Positions 1 to 6,194 are shown, counted from the first letter of the stretch. The stretch is 10,319 nt of DNA from Candidatus Nomurabacteria bacterium (GCA_031287975.1 JAITSF010000026.1:1-10319), one strand, 5' to 3'. Notes: generated by a model not told the origin, from the sequence alone. Translations and numbers: made by a program.

Positions 1-339
1 TTCATCTGGGCTGTAGGTTTTGTCGCCGAGTTCGACACCAGCGTTACCTTTGTTAGAAACGATTTTGTAGGGCATGATTTTGATGTCGTTTTGGACATCT
101 TTGTCGCTGAAATTGCGCCCGATTAGGCGTTTGATACCGTAAACTGTACCTTCGGCGTTCGTAACGCGCTGGCGCTGAGCGACTTTGCCGACCAAGCGCT
201 CGCCTTTTTTGTTGACTGCCACCACACTAGGTGTGGTTCGGTCGCCTTCGGCGTTAGTGATAATTTCTGGTTTTCCGGCTACCAAATACGCCACCGCGCT
301 GTTGGTTGTGCCGAGATCGATTCCGATAATTTTTCCCAT
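1..339 (-). CDS. dnaK: Chaperone DnaK (Hsp70), N-terminal part, runs off the window
   Basis: Only the first 113 codons are present; the rest lies beyond the left edge. The protein begins [19 protein letters not shown], the phosphate-1 loop of the Hsp70 ATPase domain (GIDLGTTNS, residues 6-14). It continues through the conserved [11 protein letters not shown] segment and a YGIKRLIGR motif typical of bacterial DnaK. DnaK is the cytosolic ATP-driven chaperone that works with DnaJ and GrpE. The start is fixed by the universal N-terminus and by a strong Shine-Dalgarno AAGGAGG ending about 7 bases upstream. No hrcA or grpE precedes it, so dnaK is the first gene of its transcript here. Two perfect HrcA operators lie upstream, so heat-shock control by HrcA is expected. 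Identification is secure; whether the full gene is intact cannot be seen. Confidence 0.98.
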   Translation of the reverse strand, partial: MGKIIGIDLGTTNSAVAYLVAGKPEIITNAEGDRTTPSVVAVNKKGERLVGKVAQRQRVTNAEGTVYGIKRLIGRNFSDKDVQNDIKIMPYKIVSNKGNAGVELGDKTYSPDE

Positions 340-364
340 TTCTTTCCTCCTTTTATGCTTATCT

Positions 365-391
365 TTAGCACTCGTTGGGGTTGAGTGCTAA
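365..391 (-). promoter_or_regulatory. CIRCE operator 1 (HrcA site) in the dnaK leader
   Basis: TTAGCACTC, nine bases, then GAGTGCTAA: an exact match to the CIRCE consensus recognised by the HrcA repressor. It lies just downstream of the predicted dnaK start point (about 394) and about 25 bases before the start codon, so it can block transcription and also sits in the mRNA leader. Confidence 0.95.
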
Positions 392-400
392 CCTACCTCT

Positions 401-429
401 ATGTTAGCAAACTAGCACTCGGCTGTCAA
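401..429 (-). promoter_or_regulatory. dnaK promoter (vegetative sigma type)
   Basis: On the minus strand, TTGACA (429-424) is followed after exactly 17 bases by TAACAT (406-401). The -35 box matches the consensus fully and the -10 box in four of six positions. The predicted start is near 394, giving a leader of about 55 nt. The -35 box is the spacer of CIRCE 2, and CIRCE 1 begins just after the start point, so the two repressor sites bracket the promoter. Confidence 0.85.
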
Positions 430-441
430 GAGTGCTAGTTT
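409..441 (-). promoter_or_regulatory. CIRCE operator 2 overlapping the dnaK -35 box
   Basis: CTAGCACTC, nine bases, GAGTGCTAG at 412-438, extended by three more paired bases each side to make perfect 12-base arms (409-420 and 430-441). It differs from the CIRCE consensus only by T to C and A to G at the outermost positions. The -35 hexamer of the dnaK promoter is inside its spacer, so HrcA binding here would exclude RNA polymerase. Confidence 0.9.
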
Positions 442-473
442 GTCGTTAGAAACCTGACTGATGCGCGGCAGAT

Positions 474-502
474 TTGCTATTTCTTTGTGAGAGCGGTATA
501 AA
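474..502 (+). promoter_or_regulatory. Possible plus-strand promoter with no obvious gene
   Basis: TTGCTA (474-479), 17 bases, TATAAA (497-502, continuing as TATAAAAT). Spacing is ideal and the -10 box is good, but the -35 box is only partial. Transcription would run into the palindrome at 564-595 and then antisense through the HD-domain gene. The plus-strand reading frames there look like shadows. It may be a chance A/T match; the rest of 442-563 shows no gene, only a small hairpin at 544-558 (CCAGT, five bases, ACTGG). Confidence 0.3.
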
Positions 503-563
503 ATACAGCTCGAGCAAAAAATAGTAAAGATGCCGTACAGCAGCCAGTTTTCTACTGGGAACC

Positions 564-595
564 TAGCACTCTTGACAGCCGAGTCAAGAGTGCTA
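564..595. promoter_or_regulatory. Stretched CIRCE-like palindrome at the 3' end of the HD-domain gene
   Basis: Perfect 13-base arms, TAGCACTCTTGAC (564-576) and GTCAAGAGTGCTA (583-595), around a 6-base loop. It contains both CIRCE half-sites, TAGCACTC and GAGTGCTA, but 16 bases apart instead of 9. Positions 563-584 are an exact inverted copy of 22 bases of CIRCE 2. The right arm contains the TAG stop codon of the HD-domain gene. No T-run follows on either strand, so it is not a typical terminator, although it could act as a 3' hairpin. An HrcA-related site or the remains of a duplicated operator are both possible. Confidence 0.6.
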
Positions 596-1135
596 ATTCC
601 CCTGTCGGCGGATTTTATTTCGTATTACCCTAACCCGATGTTTCGGTTTTATCCAAGCCCGATGATAAAAATTCTCCATCGTAGCCGCAAACCAATCTGC
701 CGAAATCACCGAAAACGCCTCAACATGTTTGGGTTTTCCCCTAGTAAGCGGCCAATGATGTCGCAAAATAATCTCGCAAACTTCGGTCGAAATCGCAAAA
801 TAATTCTGAGCATTCGTCAACGACTCGCTGGGATGAATTTTTAGGTGCTTAAGATATTTATAATCTTTCCGATATCTCTGATAAGGATAAAAATCGTGCA
901 ACAATGCCGCCCGCAACGTTGTCTCGACATCGCCACGCAAAAACCGCGCGATTTTAACAGCGTAGTACGCCACGTTCATCAAATGTTTCAAACGAATCTC
1001 GTACTTATGCGAATAAAACTGACCTATACCAATAAATTCTGGGTGTGTCAAAATATCGCCAGCATATTCCATCAACACCGGATCATTGAGAAAAAACCGA
1101 TAACTGGTTATTAAATCTTTTGCGAAATATATCAT
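593..1135 (-). CDS. HD-domain phosphohydrolase-like protein, 180 aa
   Basis: A metal-dependent HD-superfamily protein. The ligand pattern is complete: H51 (in KHLMNVAYYAV), H80-D81 (ALLHDFYPY), H101 (KIHPSESL), H126-H127 (ILRHHWPLT) and D147 (VISADWFA). The order H..HD..H..HH..D, the helical character and the HHWPLT segment resemble the small, uncharacterised HD proteins common in Firmicutes and related groups; the substrate is unknown, and nucleotide or phosphate-ester hydrolysis is only family-level inference. No signal peptide or membrane segment is visible. The C-terminus is very basic (IKPKHRVRVIRNKIRRQGN), which could allow nucleic-acid contact. The start is the only ATG near the 5' end; no Shine-Dalgarno is present and a -10-like TAATAT lies 7 bases upstream, so the mRNA is probably leaderless. 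It diverges from the acetyltransferase gene across 19 bp and ends inside the palindrome upstream of dnaK. Confidence 0.85.
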   Translation of the reverse strand: MIYFAKDLITSYRFFLNDPVLMEYAGDILTHPEFIGIGQFYSHKYEIRLKHLMNVAYYAVKIARFLRGDVETTLRAALLHDFYPYQRYRKDYKYLKHLKIHPSESLTNAQNYFAISTEVCEIILRHHWPLTRGKPKHVEAFSVISADWFAATMENFYHRAWIKPKHRVRVIRNKIRRQGN

Positions 1136-1148
1136 TTTGTAATATTAT
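1120..1148 (+). promoter_or_regulatory. Promoter of the acetyltransferase gene, placing the start point at its ATG
   Basis: TTGCGA (1120-1125), 17 bases, TATTAT (1143-1148). The expected start point, about 7 bases after the -10 box, coincides with the A of the ATG at 1155. The -35 box lies inside the opposing HD-domain gene. Confidence 0.55.
1142..1147 (-). promoter_or_regulatory. -10 box of the HD-domain gene within the shared 19-bp gap
   Basis: Read on the minus strand this is TAATAT; the expected start point falls on the A of the start codon at 1135. The -35 position (1170-1165, TTTCAA) is weak. It overlaps the plus-strand -10 box at the centre of an A/T palindrome. Confidence 0.45.
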
Positions 1149-1154
1149 TTTAAC

Positions 1155-1595
1155 ATGATTAAAATTGAAATATTAAAAGAATTGAGCGCCGGCGACCTAG
1201 ACGACATAAACCGTATGTTACCTAGCCTGACCGAACTCTACGATGGTCGAACCGTTAACGAACAAGCTATCAGAAAAGCCATTGCTTCGCCGTTACATGA
1301 ACAATTTGTGGCGCGTGATGAATCCGGACGGATTGTCGGCATGGCGAACTTAACCGAGGTTATTAGTATTTATTATGGTAGCATAGCTTATCTCGAAGAG
1401 CTATTTGTCGCCGCCGATGTCGCCCAACGCGGTATTGGCAGCGCTATCTGGGAAGAAATGTTGACTTGGTGCCGTCAGCGTGGCATTAAACGCATGGAAT
1501 TTACCTGCCGCCCCGAGAGAGTGGCGGCACACAATTTTTACCTCAAACACGGCTGTAAAGTTAGGAACACCGATGCTTTCCGACTAGATATTTAA
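1155..1595 (+). CDS. GNAT-family N-acetyltransferase, 146 aa
   Basis: A single-domain GNAT acyltransferase that would move an acetyl group from acetyl-CoA to an amine. Motif A is clear: a beta strand LEELFVAADVA (80-90) followed by the pyrophosphate-binding loop QRGIGS (91-96, the Q/RxxGxG/A signature) and helix AIWEEMLTWCRQRG. Motif B follows as MEFTCRPERVAAHNFYLKHGCKV (114-136), with a tyrosine (Y129) in the position often used as general acid. The length is normal for the family. The substrate cannot be told; small stand-alone GNATs of this shape act on amino acids, protein N-termini, polyamines or drugs. The ATG has no Shine-Dalgarno and lies where transcription is predicted to start. The gene is monocistronic: the next gene converges on it with only 6 bases between the stop codons. 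Confidence 0.92.
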   Translation: MIKIEILKELSAGDLDDINRMLPSLTELYDGRTVNEQAIRKAIASPLHEQFVARDESGRIVGMANLTEVISIYYGSIAYLEELFVAADVAQRGIGSAIWEEMLTWCRQRGIKRMEFTCRPERVAAHNFYLKHGCKVRNTDAFRLDI

Positions 1596-1601
1596 GGAAT
1601 T

Positions 1602-1985
1602 TTAGTGTTTTGAGGCTAAGATTTTCTTAACAAAACTAGTGACCGAGACAGCTTCTTCTAAACTTTCCTCTGGCCAGATACCTAAAATTTGAGCGTGGTG
1701 TTGCACAAAATCGGCTTGATCGCCGATTGTTTTATCGCCGTTTTTAGCGAGCGCCTTGGCTATCGGGCTGGTTGAGCCGGCCGTTCTGACTCGTCGGGGG
1801 AGATTAGCTAAATTGTCGGCGTGGGTCATTTCACTGATAGCTTCCGGCACTTGCATATCTTCGGTCGGGCTGAAATAAACCAGTTGTGGTTGGCTGCCGT
1901 CAATCAAAAGACAGGCTAAATTACCAATCGTTAATTCTGTCTGCTCGGCAGTTTGGTAATTCGACTGGTTGCGTTTTGACTCCAT
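1602..1985 (-). CDS. Uncharacterised protein, 127 aa
   Basis: I do not recognise this protein. It looks genuinely coding: it fills the space between fusA and the acetyltransferase, has its own promoter, and ends 6 bases from the convergent gene. It is soluble and slightly acidic, with no signal peptide or membrane segment. The N-terminal half has hydrophobic strand-like segments (LTIGNLACLLIDG, 18-30; PQLVYFSP, 33-40). The middle holds a basic turn (NLPRRVRTAG, 61-70), and the C-terminal half is probably helical (IGDQADFVQHHAQILGI, then SLEEAVSVTSFVKKILASK). The start codon is 11 bases after the -10 box with no Shine-Dalgarno, again suggesting a leaderless or nearly leaderless mRNA. It could also be read from fusA transcripts, since no strong terminator separates them. 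Its position behind fusA says little about its role. Confidence 0.7.
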   Translation of the reverse strand: MESKRNQSNYQTAEQTELTIGNLACLLIDGSQPQLVYFSPTEDMQVPEAISEMTHADNLANLPRRVRTAGSTSPIAKALAKNGDKTIGDQADFVQHHAQILGIWPEESLEEAVSVTSFVKKILASKH

Positions 1986-1996
1986 GACTTAACAAC

Positions 1997-2025
1997 AGCT
2001 TAGCACAGTCTAGTGCCAAAGTCAA
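1997..2025 (-). promoter_or_regulatory. Promoter of the 127-aa gene with a palindrome in its spacer
   Basis: On the minus strand TTGACT (2025-2020), 17 bases, TAAGCT (2002-1997). The predicted start point near 1989 leaves a leader of about 4-5 nt. A near-perfect palindrome, TTAGCAC-6-GTGCCAA (2000-2019), covers the spacer and the edge of the -10 box, a classic operator position. It resembles a CIRCE half-site but its spacing is wrong for HrcA. Confidence 0.6.
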
Positions 2026-2047
2026 ATTTTACACACTAGATATAGTG

Positions 2048-4132
2048 CTATTTACTGCGTTTTTCAATAATTTCCTGCGCGACGCTGGGCGGGACTTCTT
2101 CGTATTGGGCTAGTTCCATACTGCTGGAAGCCCGACCTTGCGACATCGAGCGCAGCTCGGTGGTGTAGCCGAACATGCTGGCCAGCGGTACGTGAGCGGT
2201 GATTTGTTTGACGCCGCCCATTAAATCTTCCATTTCGTCGATTCGACCGCGCCGCGAATTCATATCGCCGATTACATCGCCCATAAAATCTTCGGGGGTA
2301 ACAATTACGACTTTCATAACTGGCTCGAGCAAAATCGGCTTGGCTTGCTTGACACCGTCGCGGGTGGCTAGAGCGCCAGCCATCTTAAACGCCATTTCGG
2401 ACGAGTCAACATCGTGGTAGCTGCCGTCGTAGAGCGCGGCTTTAATATCGACCACCGGATAACCAGCGATAACGCCGCCGTCCAGAGTTTCTTCGATACC
2501 TTTTTTGACTGCCGGACGATATTCTTGCGGCACCACGCCGCCTTTGATTTCGTCGATAAACTCAAAACCTTTGCCGGCTTCGTTCGGCTCTAAACGCAAA
2601 TAAACATCGCCGTATTGACCGCGACCGCCAGATTGTTTGATATATTTGCCTTGAACCTGGGCGACGCCTTTGATGGTTTCGCGAAAAGCCACTTGCGGCT
2701 CGCCGACATTGGCTTCGACGCTAAATTCGCGCTTCATCCGATCGACAATAATATCCAGGTGAAGCTCGCCCATGCCACTGATAATGGTCTGACCGGTTTC
2801 TTCGTCGGTGTGAACCCGAAAGGTTGGGTCTTCTTCGGCCAGTTTTTGCAGGGCGATACCCATTTTTTCTTGGTCGGCTTTGGTCTTCGGCTCGATGGCG
2901 ATCGACACCGGCGGCTCGACAAAAGTGATACTTTCCAGCTGAATCGGTTGGGACGGATCGCAGAGTGTCGTACCCGTAGTGGTGTTTTTAAGCCCCACCA
3001 CAGCGGCGATATCGCCAGTTTCGACTTCGCTGATATCTTCGCGTTTGTCGGCGAACATCCGCACAATCCGGCCGATACGCTCTTTGTCGCCAGTGGTGGT
3101 GTTCAGCACATAGCTGCCGGCCTCGAGTCTGCCAGAATAAACTCGCACAAAAATCAGCTTACCGACAAATGGGTCAGTGGCGATTTTGAAAGCTAGGGCG
3201 CTGAGCGGCTGCTTAATGCCCGGTTTGCGCTCGATTTCGTCGCCGGTTTTGGGGTTTTTGCCCCAAACCGCTTCGATATCGGTCGGCGCTGGCAGATATT
3301 CCACCATTAAATCCAGCAGTTTTTCAACAATCACACCGCGCCCGTCGCCGCCGGTAACAAGGTAAAAATCGCCCGACAAAACCGCTTTTCGAAGCGCCAC
3401 TTTCAGCTCCGGCTCAGTAATAGAATCCTCGCCTTTTTCGAAGAACCGCTCCATTAGTTCGTCGTCGTACTCGACAGCTTTTTCGACTAGCAATGAGCGG
3501 GCGTTCTTGGCTTTGTCAACCATATCAGCTGGGATTTCGCCCTGTATCAGCTCCTTGTCGTGGTATTCGGTGTAAGTGTAAGCTTTCATGTCGATCAAAT
3601 CAACCACGCCGCGGATGTCCTTTTCAAAACCAATCGGCAGATGAATCGGCAGGGCGTTTTTGCTCAGCCGAGCGTGAATCGACTCTAAAGATTTATAAAA
3701 ATCGCCACCGGTTTGGTTAATTTTGTTGATAAAACAAATTCGCGGCACGCCGTATTTGCTGGCCTGTCGCCAGACAGTTTCGCTCTGCGCCTCGACGCCC
3801 ATTTTGCCGTCAAAAACCGTAACCGCGCCGTCGAGAACGCGCAAAGATCGCTCGACCTCGACCGTGAAATCGATATGCCCCGGCGTGTCGATAATGTTGA
3901 TTTTGTGATCTTTCCAAAAAGTCGTTACCGCCGCGCTGGTGATGGTAATACCGCGCTCGCGCTCCTGTTCCATCCAGTCGGTGGTGGTATCGCCCTCGTG
4001 GACCTCGCCGATTTTGTGGGAAAGCCCGGTGCGATACAAAATCCCCTCCGTTGTAGTGGTTTTGCCAGCGTCAATATGGGCAATAATACCAATATTTCTA
4101 ACTTTGTCGAGCGCCACTTTTTGTACTGCCAT
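2048..4132 (-). CDS. fusA: Translation elongation factor G, 694 aa
   Basis: EF-G is the GTPase that drives translocation of tRNA and mRNA on the ribosome and helps recycle ribosomes. Visible GTPase motifs are G1 AHIDAGKT (18-25), G2 RGITI (60-64) and G3 DTPGH (82-86). G4 is NKIN (136-139) where the family has NKxD, and the G5 position reads TGGDGRG (260-266) where bacterial EF-G normally has a GSA motif. The remaining domains are canonical: [10 protein letters not shown] (domain III), the domain IV loop SGGRGQYGD and [11 protein letters not shown], then [17 protein letters not shown] and [24 protein letters not shown] (domain V). Length is normal. A longer frame reaches 4240 but overlaps rpsG; the start at [15 protein letters not shown] has GGAGAATT just before it and matches the family N-terminus. 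It is the third gene of the rpsL-rpsG-fusA operon, 31 bases after rpsG. No tuf follows. Confidence 0.97.
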   Translation of the reverse strand: MAVQKVALDKVRNIGIIAHIDAGKTTTTEGILYRTGLSHKIGEVHEGDTTTDWMEQERERGITITSAAVTTFWKDHKINIIDTPGHIDFTVEVERSLRVLDGAVTVFDGKMGVEAQSETVWRQASKYGVPRICFINKINQTGGDFYKSLESIHARLSKNALPIHLPIGFEKDIRGVVDLIDMKAYTYTEYHDKELIQGEIPADMVDKAKNARSLLVEKAVEYDDELMERFFEKGEDSITEPELKVALRKAVLSGDFYLVTGGDGRGVIVEKLLDLMVEYLPAPTDIEAVWGKNPKTGDEIERKPGIKQPLSALAFKIATDPFVGKLIFVRVYSGRLEAGSYVLNTTTGDKERIGRIVRMFADKREDISEVETGDIAAVVGLKNTTTGTTLCDPSQPIQLESITFVEPPVSIAIEPKTKADQEKMGIALQKLAEEDPTFRVHTDEETGQTIISGMGELHLDIIVDRMKREFSVEANVGEPQVAFRETIKGVAQVQGKYIKQSGGRGQYGDVYLRLEPNEAGKGFEFIDEIKGGVVPQEYRPAVKKGIEETLDGGVIAGYPVVDIKAALYDGSYHDVDSSEMAFKMAGALATRDGVKQAKPILLEPVMKVVIVTPEDFMGDVIGDMNSRRGRIDEMEDLMGGVKQITAHVPLASMFGYTTELRSMSQGRASSSMELAQYEEVPPSVAQEIIEKRSK

Positions 4133-4163
4133 AATTCTCCTTTTTCTTGTGACTAAATTAAAT

Positions 4164-4640
4164 TTATCTCGCAAAATGCGCGAAAGCGCGGTTGGCTTCG
4201 GCCATTTTGTGAGTGTCTTCTTTTTTCTTGAATGCGCCACCGGCTTGGTTGTAGGCGTCGACGATTTCGTTCATTAAGCGCTTTTCGTACGGCATACCAG
4301 CGCGAGCGCGGGCCGCCGACACCAACCACACAAAGGCGAAGTGTTCGCGGCGATGTCCGCTGATCGGGAAAGGAATTTGATAATTTGCTCCGCCGACACG
4401 GCGGCTTTTAACCTCGAAATCCGGGCTGATGTTTTCAAAAGCTTTTTCAAACACCGCTACTGGGTCGTCCGATTCGACCTTTTTAGCTGCCGCTTCCAGG
4501 GCGGCGTAAACCGCTCGCTCGGCGACTTGCTTTTTGCCGTTGAGCATCGACTTGTTGATTAGCCGCTGCACCAGCACACTGTTGTATTTTTTATCAGGGC
4601 TGATTTTGCGGCTGAGAGATTTGGTAACTTTACGTGGCAT
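4164..4640 (-). CDS. rpsG: 30S ribosomal protein S7, 158 aa
   Basis: S7 is the primary binding protein of the 16S rRNA 3' domain and shapes the head and the E-site of the small subunit. Family landmarks are present: [12 protein letters not shown] at the N-terminus, a [22 protein letters not shown] helix, [14 protein letters not shown] (beta-hairpin region), [11 protein letters not shown], and the C-terminal [21 protein letters not shown]. The size fits the usual 156 or so residues. The start codon overlaps the rpsL stop by one base (TAATG), and an AAGGAG Shine-Dalgarno lies within the end of rpsL at 4648-4653. Translation of the two is therefore probably coupled. In many bacteria S7 represses its own operon by binding the mRNA between rpsL and rpsG; here that gap does not exist, so any such control must work differently. 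Confidence 0.97.
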   Translation of the reverse strand: MPRKVTKSLSRKISPDKKYNSVLVQRLINKSMLNGKKQVAERAVYAALEAAAKKVESDDPVAVFEKAFENISPDFEVKSRRVGGANYQIPFPISGHRREHFAFVWLVSAARARAGMPYEKRLMNEIVDAYNQAGGAFKKKEDTHKMAEANRAFAHFAR

Positions 4641-5053
4641 TATTTATCTCCTTTCTTAGCGCCGTATTTACTGCGACCTTGTTTGCGATTAGCGACACCC
4701 TGTAAATCCAGCGCGCCGCGCACAATATGATAGCGCACACCCGGCAAATCCGGCACCCGCCCGCCGCGCACCAAAACCACAGCGTGTTCCTGTAAATTAT
4801 GCCCCTCGCCGCCGATGTAGGCCCAAACTTCTTGACCATTTGTCAAGCGTACCCGAGCGACTTTGCGTAGCGCCGAGTTGGGTTTTTTCGGGGTTTTGGT
4901 GGTAGCTTTAATCACCACACCGCGTTTCAGCGGACCGTTTTGTTTATAAATGCGTGTTTTAAGGGTGTTTTGAATCGTCCCCAGCGCCGGCGCGCCCGAT
5001 TTCTTCACCGCCATTTTGCGCGGTTTTCGCACTAACTGATTAAAAGTTGGCAT
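4640..5053 (-). CDS. rpsL: 30S ribosomal protein S12, 137 aa
   Basis: S12 sits at the decoding centre at the subunit interface and monitors codon-anticodon pairing. The protein starts [13 protein letters not shown] as in the family. It has the two conserved loops that face the A-site: [12 protein letters not shown] (53-64) and [35 protein letters not shown] (82-116). The aspartate that is methylthiolated in some bacteria is present (D102, in GRVPDLPG). The lysines where streptomycin-resistance substitutions usually occur are intact, so no resistance allele is seen. It is the first gene of the operon, with AAGGAG at 5059-5064 as its ribosome binding site. Two upstream promoters and a structured leader precede it. 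Confidence 0.98.
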   Translation of the reverse strand: MPTFNQLVRKPRKMAVKKSGAPALGTIQNTLKTRIYKQNGPLKRGVVIKATTKTPKKPNSALRKVARVRLTNGQEVWAYIGGEGHNLQEHAVVLVRGGRVPDLPGVRYHIVRGALDLQGVANRKQGRSKYGAKKGDK

Positions 5054-5083
5054 TATTCTCCTTAGAATTTTAACTTAAACATT

Positions 5084-5115
5084 CGCTCGTCGGGCTCAGC
5101 ACGACACCGACAGCG
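5084..5115 (-). promoter_or_regulatory. Stem-loop in the rpsL operon leader
   Basis: Arms at 5107-5115 and 5084-5093 pair over nine base pairs (CGCTGTCGG with CCGACGAGCG, one bulged base) around a 13-base loop. It lies in the leader of both predicted rpsL transcripts, about 20 bases before the ribosome binding site. A smaller hairpin, GATGA-3-TCATC, lies just upstream. Ribosomal-protein operons are often controlled by binding of one of their products to such leaders, so feedback by S7 or S12 is a reasonable but unproven guess. Confidence 0.45.
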
Positions 5116-5130
5116 ATGAAACTCATCTAC

Positions 5131-5158
5131 ATTATAGCGGTTTTTTGGAAAAAATCAA
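5131..5158 (-). promoter_or_regulatory. rpsL operon promoter P2
   Basis: On the minus strand TTGATT (5158-5153), 16 bases, TATAAT (5136-5131). The -10 box is perfect. The start point would be near 5124, giving a leader of about 70 nt that includes the stem-loop. Confidence 0.75.
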
Positions 5159-5199
5159 GCTAAATTTTCGCAATAAAGAGCACACTCAACTATCCCCCT

Positions 5200-5228
5200 A
5201 TTATACCATACTTTTCATAAAAAAGCAA
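5200..5228 (-). promoter_or_regulatory. rpsL operon promoter P1
   Basis: On the minus strand TTGCTT (5228-5223), 17 bases, TATAAT (5205-5200), with an extended -10 TGG just before it. The -35 box is part of the terminator stem of the upstream surface-protein gene, so the two elements share bases. Confidence 0.7.
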
Positions 5229-5260
5229 CCTAAATCCGGTCAATCAGATTTAGGTTGCTT
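5216..5260 (-). terminator. Rho-independent terminator of the surface-protein gene
   Basis: A perfect 14-bp stem (5247-5260 with 5223-5236) and 10-base loop, followed on the minus strand by a run of six T. It starts 18 bases after the stop codon of the surface-protein gene. It separates that gene from the rpsL operon. Confidence 0.93.
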
Positions 5261-5278
5261 GGGTTTTGCAGGATTTTA

Positions 5279-6145
5279 TTATTTGCGGGAAAGTTTTCTC
5301 AAGACCACACCGCTAACGCCAGCCGCTGTTAGGGCAGCGACAGCCGCTGCCAAAGCTGCTGTCGGCAGAGAGCCGCCAGCTTGGCCGGTTTCCGGCGAGG
5401 TTAGGGCTACAGCGCCGCCACCGCCGCCACCGCTACCACCACCAGTCGCGCCGCCGCCATTGTTGCTGCCGCCATTGTTGCCGTTATCACTGTAGGCGAT
5501 CTTGGCGGCATCGTAATTAGCCGCGCCGAAGAAAGCCGCTGGATCAGTTCCGACCGGCAACTCGATCTTGATGGCATCCAGCGTCATTTTGCCGGTCGCC
5601 TCATCAGCGATGGTCTTACCAACATAATCATCAGTTGGATCGCCGAAAGTTACCGTACCGTCAACATAAACCTCGATATTGGGATCGGGCTTAGGCGCGG
5701 CGCCATTGATACCGCCAGCCAAATTTGCTAATGTCCCTAAATAACCCAGGTCGTTCGGAATAATCTCGGCATCGCCGTTAATCTTAATCTTCAGATCTGA
5801 TATGCTGCTAAGTTTATTGCCAAAGGCCGCCAATTCGGCCGCATCATTAGCATCACTTGGATCGAGCGCTGCGATATAGCTATAGAGAGCGATTAAAGCG
5901 CCCCGCACATCGTCAATCGTTGCACCCTCAATACCCAACGTAGTATCGCTGTCGCTAATCAGGGCTTGGCCGCTGGCGCCGTCCAGCATATAGCCACTTG
6001 GATCGCCATCGGTAATCTCTTTCGTAGCGTAAATTGTATTAGTCACCGCATCGTAACTCGAAGCGTAAGTCGCCGCCGGCAACACCGCTACGCCCAGCAA
6101 CGCTGTAACAGCACCAACTGCGGCAATATTTAATATTTTTGTCAT
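5279..6145 (-). CDS. Secreted, probably sortase-anchored surface protein, 288 aa
   Basis: Function unknown, but the architecture is clear. Residues 1-28 form a signal peptide: short basic start MTK, hydrophobic core NIAAVGAVTALLGVAVL, likely cut after ATYA. Residues 29-220 form an acidic, alanine- and aspartate-rich extracellular domain with several GDP or DP turns (DGDPSGY, LDPSDAND, FGDPTDDY); I recognise no enzyme motif. Residues 221-245 are a Gly/Asn-rich linker. The C-terminus is a cell-wall sorting signal: SPETG (250-254, an LPxTG variant), a hydrophobic stretch 260-282, and a basic tail RKLSRK. Sortase would cut in SPETG and attach the protein to the envelope. The start at 6145 is chosen because AAGGGG lies 6 bases before it and the signal peptide begins there; the longer frame to 6196 would overlap the promoter. 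Monocistronic. Its promoter contains nine G. Confidence 0.85.
   Translation of the reverse strand: MTKILNIAAVGAVTALLGVAVLPAATYASSYDAVTNTIYATKEITDGDPSGYMLDGASGQALISDSDTTLGIEGATIDDVRGALIALYSYIAALDPSDANDAAELAAFGNKLSSISDLKIKINGDAEIIPNDLGYLGTLANLAGGINGAAPKPDPNIEVYVDGTVTFGDPTDDYVGKTIADEATGKMTLDAIKIELPVGTDPAAFFGAANYDAAKIAYSDNGNNGGSNNGGGATGGGSGGGGGGAVALTSPETGQAGGSLPTAALAAAVAALTAAGVSGVVLRKLSRK
5453..5482 (-). repeat. 15-bp tandem repeat encoding the Gly/Asn linker
   Basis: Two adjacent copies (5453-5467 and 5468-5482) differ at one base and encode NNGG(S/G) units. They lie in the flexible linker before the sorting signal, next to a run of glycine codons. Gain or loss of a unit keeps the frame, so the linker length could vary between strains. 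Confidence 0.7.
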
Positions 6146-6194
6146 TTTTCCCCTTTCTTGTTTATTATCCATGTTCACCACGAACGTTACCAAC

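Noticed and set aside
530-1114. Two plus-strand reading frames opposite the HD-domain gene
   Set aside because: They lie fully antisense to a gene with a complete HD ligand set. Their proteins show no motif, and the plus-strand promoter at 474-502 is only weakly supported.
2034-2047. Palindrome CACTA-4-TAGTG right after fusA as a terminator
   Set aside because: The stem is only 5 bp and A/T-rich with no T-run, so it would not end transcription by itself.
2615-3196. Long plus-strand frames opposite fusA and rpoC (for example 2615-3196, 3713-4156, 9085-9477)
   Set aside because: They are shadows of the biased codon use in the conserved genes on the other strand and contain no recognisable domains.
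4133-4240. Longer fusA reading frame starting at 4240
   Set aside because: The extra 36 residues overlap the end of rpsG in another frame and match nothing in EF-G. The start at 4132 has a good ribosome binding site and the family N-terminus.
5145-5495. Plus-strand frame with a proline-rich end
   Set aside because: It is the complement of the glycine-rich linker of the surface protein and crosses its terminator.
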